From the NCBI RefSeq assembly GCF_030012215.1, contig NZ_JASCXX010000013.1, forward strand, positions 1 through 64,000: a stretch of 64,000 nt of DNA, in the 5' to 3' direction. Every line of letters begins with the position of its first letter. Positions within the stretch are counted from its first letter, which is position 1. Origin of the DNA: Anaerobaca lacustris (GTDB lineage: Bacteria > Planctomycetota > Phycisphaerae > Sedimentisphaerales > Anaerobacaceae). A program made the translations under genes and the position numbers. Shown piece after piece: positions 59,507 through 64,000 of the stretch. The notes under the pieces were generated by a model, which saw nothing but the letters and a program-made list of their open reading frames with translations, ran no database searches and was not told the DNA's origin.

Positions 59507-61087
59507 ATGAAGAGGCACGGATTGAAAACGTTGGTGTGTTTGATCGTTGCTGCGGCATTCTGCGTCGGAGCGCAAGCGGTGGTGACGGTGTCCTCGGAGC
59601 CGGGGACCGTTAATCGCCTGGTGGTCCACGCCGATCAGGGCGAAACCACGATCGCTCCGGAGATCTACGGGCATTTCGCCGAGCACCTGGGCCGCTGCGT
59701 CTACGAGGGGTTCTGGGTCGGCGAAGATTCGGAGATTCCCAATGTGCGCGGCATTCGCACGGACGTGGTCGAGGCCCTTAAGAAGCTCGATATCCCGGTG
59801 CTGCGCTGGCCCGGCGGATGCTTCGCGGACGAATACCACTGGATGGAGGGCATCGGCCCGCGCGACACACGGCCGGCGATGATCAATACGCACTGGGGCA
59901 TGGTCACGGAAACCAACGCCTTCGGCACGCACGAGTTTCTCGATCTGTGCGAGCAACTCGGCTGCGAGGCCTACGTGGCGGGCAACGTCGGCTCGGGCAC
60001 GGTCAAGGAGATGCAGGACTGGGTCGAGTACATGACGTTCGACGGGGACAGTGAGATGGCGAACCTTCGCCGGGCCAACGGCCGTGAGAAGCCCTGGCGG
60101 GTCAAGTACTTCGGCGTGGGCAACGAGAACTGGGGCTGCGGCGGCAACATGACCCCCGAGTTCTATGCCGACCTCTACCGGGTCTACCAGACCTACGTTC
60201 GCAGCTACTCGAACAACGCCATCGTGAAGATCGCCTGCGGTCCGAGCAGTGCGGACTACCACTGGCTGACCGTCGTGCTGGAACGAGCCGCCCGGTACAT
60301 GGACGCCATCAGCCTGCACCACTACGTTCGGGGTTCGGGCAACTGGACCGACAAGGGCAGCGCCACCGAGTTCGACGAAGGCGAATGGTTCGTCCTGATG
60401 AAGAACACCCTGACGATCTACGATCTGCTCGAAAAGAGCATCGAGATCATGGACCGATTCGATCGGCGCGGACGAATCGGGCTGTACGTCGATGAGTGGG
60501 GCACGTGGTGGGACGCCGAGCCGGGCACTAACCCGGCGTTCCTCTACCAGCAGAACACGATGCGCGACGCCGTCTCGGCGGGCATCTTCCTGAACGCGTT
60601 CAACGAGCATTGCCGTCGCGTTCGCATGGGCAATATCGCCCAGACCAACAACGTGCTCCAGGCGATGATCCTGACCGACGGGCCGAAGATGATCGTCACA
60701 CCGACGTACCACGTCTTCGAGATGTACAAGGTCCACCAGGGTGCGACGCATCTGCCGGCCGATCTGACGTGCCGCGCCTACAATCGCGGCGGCGAGGAGC
60801 TACCGTCTCTGGTGGCGTCGGCGTCGCGGGCCGCGTCGGGCCTGATCCACATCACGATCTGCAATCTCGATGCCCAGAAACCGGCCGAGTTCGTCTGTGA
60901 GATCAAAGGGGTCGAGATCAGCCGGGTTTCCGGAAGGGTCCTCACGGCCGAGACGATGAACGCGATGAATACGTTTGAGGCGCCCGACGCGGTGAAGCCG
61001 ACGGTCTTGAGCGGCGCATCGGTCCGGGATGGCGCGATCCGGGCGACGCTGCCCGCCAGGTCGGTGACGGTGCTGGCGGTCCGGTAG
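59507..61087 (+). CDS. abfA: GH51 alpha-L-arabinofuranosidase
   Basis: A 526-residue protein from ATG 59507, with GAAGGAGAG upstream. A signal peptide ([15 protein letters not shown]) is present, unlike many cytoplasmic GH51 enzymes. The TIM barrel has the acid/base in [15 protein letters not shown] and the nucleophile in [11 protein letters not shown], with [14 protein letters not shown] and SLHHYV in between. A C-terminal beta-sandwich follows. It releases terminal L-arabinofuranose from arabinan. It completes arabinan breakdown started by GH43. The open frame continues upstream into the PL10 gene but the signal peptide defines the start. Confidence 0.94.
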   Translation: MKRHGLKTLVCLIVAAAFCVGAQAVVTVSSEPGTVNRLVVHADQGETTIAPEIYGHFAEHLGRCVYEGFWVGEDSEIPNVRGIRTDVVEALKKLDIPVLRWPGGCFADEYHWMEGIGPRDTRPAMINTHWGMVTETNAFGTHEFLDLCEQLGCEAYVAGNVGSGTVKEMQDWVEYMTFDGDSEMANLRRANGREKPWRVKYFGVGNENWGCGGNMTPEFYADLYRVYQTYVRSYSNNAIVKIACGPSSADYHWLTVVLERAARYMDAISLHHYVRGSGNWTDKGSATEFDEGEWFVLMKNTLTIYDLLEKSIEIMDRFDRRGRIGLYVDEWGTWWDAEPGTNPAFLYQQNTMRDAVSAGIFLNAFNEHCRRVRMGNIAQTNNVLQAMILTDGPKMIVTPTYHVFEMYKVHQGATHLPADLTCRAYNRGGEELPSLVASASRAASGLIHITICNLDAQKPAEFVCEIKGVEISRVSGRVLTAETMNAMNTFEAPDAVKPTVLSGASVRDGAIRATLPARSVTVLAVR

Positions 61088-61121
61088 TCGAAATCACCGA
61101 TCCGCAAATGCCGAAGAGACA

Positions 61122-63875
61122 TTACACGAGGGGCTTGCCTTCGTTGAGTTCCTCGTAAGCGGTGATGTAGCGCGCGACCATGTTGTCCAGGCTCCAGGTC
61201 TTTCTCGCGTGCTGCATGATCCGGCGCATCTGCTTCTCCCACTCGCGTGGGCGGTTCTTGAAATAGCGCAGGTGATCGACGGCCTTGCTCAATCCCCACC
61301 AGAGGCCGCCGGTGTCGTAGTTGCGGAACAGCACGCCGTTGCCGCTGTCGATCGGTGCGCCCCAGGCGCGCAGGCTGAGCTGCGTGATCTTGTCGCTGTA
61401 GCCGCCCGTGTCCCGGTTGGTGGCGGTGGCCCCATGGATGTTGCCGACGACGTCGATCTGTCCGAAGGGTTCGTATAGCGAGGCCCCGAAGACGTCGGCC
61501 GCCGCGGCGTATCCGAGCATGCTCAGGTCCTGGTCGAACCGGCGGTAGGCGATTCGTCCGCCGGAGGCGCAGGCGATCCGCCCCATGATCTCGGCGTGGG
61601 TGTTGTCGCCGCCGACGGGATCGGCGACGACGGCGATCTGGACATCCGGATGCTGGTAAACGAATCCGCCGGCGATCTCTTCAAGAAGCTCGATGCCTTT
61701 CTGCATGGGATCGAGGCGAGACGGCCAATAGAGCAGGAGGGCTTCGGAGTCGATCTTCAGGCCCATCTTGTGCTGGAACTTGAGCAGGTTGAGGCGTTTG
61801 GCGGCGAGGATGTTGTCGAAGGGGCCGTATCGCTTGGCCAGGCCCGGCGCGTCGAGATCGGGGTTCTCCGGCTGGTTCTCGGGGAACACTTCCGGAGAGA
61901 TGCCGTTGGGGATAACGCACGCGCAGCGGTTGCGGAATTTGATCTTGGTCTCTTCGCGAACGCTCCACGGGATGATCGGACGGTCGAGGAAGTAGTCCTC
62001 CACGACCTCTTTGAGGAACTTCTCACCGACGTAGCTGACCTTCGTGGCGTTCTTGATTGCGGTCGCGTGCGCATCGACACACCGTTTCTGCTGATCGATC
62101 GATACGTACAGCGCATCCCAGAGTTTCTGGAGGTTCACGCCGTACAGCATTTCGAGCGGGATGTGCCCCGTGTGCGTGTTGTGGACCGTGTGCAGGATCG
62201 GAATCCGGCGAAGGGCCGCGTAGGCCAGCGCGACGCCGCCGGCCATCCAGTCGTTCGTATGCAGGATGGCCCGACCTTCGTACTTGCTGCGGATTTCCTT
62301 GATGTACGTGTTGACGATCTGGCGCTGGAACTCGGCCGCATTGGCCAGTGGCCATCCTTCGTAGGCGCTGCGGTAGCCCTCGAAGATCGACGAGCTGACG
62401 AGATGGACGTTTTCCGGATTGAGCTGGTGACGTTTCTGAATCCACTCCGTCTCGCTCAGTCCTGCCTCTTCGCGGAACCGTCTCGTGAGGTTCATCGTGA
62501 TCAAATGGACGGGGATGCGCCTCTCGGACAGTCCCATGCACAGCGCGGAGATCACCTCACCCAGCCCGCCGCTCTTGCCGGAGACGTACCGGGCGAACTG
62601 GCCCATGCCCTCCGACGGCAGGCGGGCCGTCTCGGGCGTAATGATGATCACGGGGGTCTGGTCGCTCGTCTGACGAATGTTGAAGTTCCGAATGGCAAAT
62701 GCCAGCTCATCGGTCGCGTGCGTCAATGCGAAGGCGGCTGTCGCCGGCGAGTCGTACGGACTAACGGCCTCGCAGGGCAGGGTTCGCGCCGCATCGGCCG
62801 TCTCCAGATAGCGCCAGTGGTCCGACGTGGTCAGGTAGCGGAACTTGCGAAGCAACTCACCGCCGGCGCGGGTGGCCTGTTCTTCCATGCCTTCAACCCG
62901 GCGGAACAGGATCCGTTGCGCCTGCGATCTCAGCAGCGTCGGGCCGTGAACGTCGGCGCCGGTCCCGCACGGGCATTCCGGGCAGGGACAGTCGATCATG
63001 GGGCAGTCGGTAATCTGAAACCACTCGGCGACCTCAGTGGGGTTGGCCGCCATCAAATCGACGTGCTCGGCGAACTCGTCGCGCAGCCCTCGCCAGAAGG
63101 CCTCCATCTGCTCGTAGGCGGGTGTTCCCGTCTCGATGAGCGGAAAGTCGCATACGATCAGGACGACCTCTCCGCCGCTCTGGTGGAGGCGCGCCGCATA
63201 TTCGTGTGCGGTAAAGGACGGGGCGCCGAGACGCGAGACCAGTTCGCGGCTCAGGACGGCGTTTCGTGGCAACACGGCGAATTTGCGGGCCCGTCCGTGT
63301 CTGCCTTTGGCGCGAAAGACCCGGTTGGTGGCGATCGCCTCGCCCGTTCGCCCGTCGATCATCTTGCCGCAGGGTTCGCAGAGAGCCGCCTTGTACCCCA
63401 TGTCGGCCACGACGTTGGCGAACTCGTTGTTGTAGAGCAGATCGGTGTTGGCGAAGGCCGTGGGGCGCACGCCGAAGAAGTCATGGATCTTCTGTCGGTG
63501 GAGGGAAACCTGCTGCTTGAACTCGGTCTTCTCCTTGTCGGCAAAGAATGAGGTCAACGAGTGATGGTACGTCTGTTCCAGAAGCTCGACCTGCCGGGTG
63601 TGGCGGCCGGCGTTGAACGAATCGGCCAGCGCACCGATGACCTGCGGCTCGTAGAGTTCCGCCTGTTCGAGGAAGGTGCCGGATATGCAGTAGCAGACCT
63701 TGAAGTCGATGTGGGTTTTCACTAGGTCGGTGAACAGGCGGACGGTTGGGAGATAGCATCGCTCGGCCCGATGCGCAAACACAGCCTGGTTCCGCTCGTC
63801 CCAGAGAAACGTCGCGCCGTCTGCGGCCAGACGGAACGGTTCGTGCATTCGCAAACAGAGCGTTACCAGGGGCAT
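61122..63875 (-). CDS. GH57-GT5 fusion: amylase-like domain with glycogen/starch synthase
   Basis: A 917-residue fusion. The N-terminal GH57 domain starts with MHEPFR (H11), carries HHSL at 104-107, the motif NTDL at 143-146 where related proteins have NTEL (nucleophile Glu replaced by D145), and CDFPLIETG (D243) as the likely acid. A cysteine cluster CPMIDCPCPECPCG lies at 291-304. The GT5 part has KSGGLGEV (K434, the ADP-glucose site), HTNDWMAGGV, SRLDPMQKG and SLYEPFGQID. It would extend glycogen from ADP-glucose. If D145 disables the GH57 site, the N-terminal domain may bind rather than cut alpha-glucan. It is convergent with the arabinofuranosidase gene and lies outside the pectin cluster in function. 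Confidence 0.9.
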   Translation of the reverse strand: MPLVTLCLRMHEPFRLAADGATFLWDERNQAVFAHRAERCYLPTVRLFTDLVKTHIDFKVCYCISGTFLEQAELYEPQVIGALADSFNAGRHTRQVELLEQTYHHSLTSFFADKEKTEFKQQVSLHRQKIHDFFGVRPTAFANTDLLYNNEFANVVADMGYKAALCEPCGKMIDGRTGEAIATNRVFRAKGRHGRARKFAVLPRNAVLSRELVSRLGAPSFTAHEYAARLHQSGGEVVLIVCDFPLIETGTPAYEQMEAFWRGLRDEFAEHVDLMAANPTEVAEWFQITDCPMIDCPCPECPCGTGADVHGPTLLRSQAQRILFRRVEGMEEQATRAGGELLRKFRYLTTSDHWRYLETADAARTLPCEAVSPYDSPATAAFALTHATDELAFAIRNFNIRQTSDQTPVIIITPETARLPSEGMGQFARYVSGKSGGLGEVISALCMGLSERRIPVHLITMNLTRRFREEAGLSETEWIQKRHQLNPENVHLVSSSIFEGYRSAYEGWPLANAAEFQRQIVNTYIKEIRSKYEGRAILHTNDWMAGGVALAYAALRRIPILHTVHNTHTGHIPLEMLYGVNLQKLWDALYVSIDQQKRCVDAHATAIKNATKVSYVGEKFLKEVVEDYFLDRPIIPWSVREETKIKFRNRCACVIPNGISPEVFPENQPENPDLDAPGLAKRYGPFDNILAAKRLNLLKFQHKMGLKIDSEALLLYWPSRLDPMQKGIELLEEIAGGFVYQHPDVQIAVVADPVGGDNTHAEIMGRIACASGGRIAYRRFDQDLSMLGYAAAADVFGASLYEPFGQIDVVGNIHGATATNRDTGGYSDKITQLSLRAWGAPIDSGNGVLFRNYDTGGLWWGLSKAVDHLRYFKNRPREWEKQMRRIMQHARKTWSLDNMVARYITAYEELNEGKPLV

Positions 63876-64000
63876 GGCGAGGTGCTCCCGTGCGGGTGGA
63901 GATCATGCACCCTGATTGCGGCAGGGCACGTGCTTTGTTGCTTCAAGAGGCCGACCATCCTTGACTCCGACACACCGCGACGTCCACGCCACGATCCCAC

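Noticed and set aside
1-64000. tRNA, rRNA, CRISPR arrays, transposases
   Set aside because: None was recognised by eye on either strand; a tRNAscan-SE and CRISPR search would be decisive.

Overview
The window is GC-rich bacterial DNA with densely packed genes, often in overlapping ATGA or TGATG pairs. The gene content suggests an anaerobic, polysaccharide-degrading planctomycete, possibly of the Phycisphaerae/Sedimentisphaerales type. The evidence is a secreted pectin and arabinan cluster without SusCD/TonB genes, a PTS phosphorelay without sugar permeases, a GH57-GT5 fusion, KDO-type genes (kdsD, kdsC and an LptC-like protein) and a lexA-DUF72-dnaE cassette. This assignment is inferred from gene content; there is no rRNA in the window.

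Region 1-2.65 kb is accessory. A visibly AT-richer two-gene operon on the minus strand encodes a ThsB/MTH538-like TIR protein and a second TIR-like protein fused to a RipA-type membrane module, cut by the window edge. A repeat-bearing non-coding stretch follows, then a small protein/nucleotidyltransferase pair that looks like an MNT-type toxin-antitoxin unit.

Region 2.65-13.9 kb is mostly core. It holds a flippase-like membrane protein, a DUF502 protein, hpf, a IIA-HPr-EI phosphorelay, a DUF2344 protein with RNase G/E, and the kdsD-kdsC-LptC-like set. Region 13.9-19.3 kb is accessory: a standalone type ISP-like restriction-methylation protein, a zinc-ribbon protein, a one-HKD phospholipase D-like protein and an overlapping DEDD exonuclease.

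Region 19.3-47.0 kb is mixed core and lineage-specific. It contains a ketopantoate reductase-like protein, MutS2 without Smr, an iron-ADH/monooxygenase pair, a long RNase HII-like protein, an AI-2E family transporter, a ferritin-like protein, macro-domain/ADH genes, the lexA-DUF72-dnaE cassette, an SGNH-TPR/FG-GAP secreted pair, a GAF-SpoIIE phosphatase, cmk-plsC with three hairpins between them, and a CPA2 antiporter overlapping a IIA-domain regulator.

Region 47.2-61.1 kb is a one-strand cluster of seven exported proteins for pectin side chains and backbone: an unclassified TIM-barrel-like protein, GH95, GH43, a short PL11-like protein, GH2, PL10 and GH51. The first two genes share an 11-bp motif at the same distance from their predicted -10 boxes. 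The window ends with a convergent GH57-glycogen synthase fusion. No tRNA, rRNA, CRISPR array, transposase or replication origin was recognised by eye.
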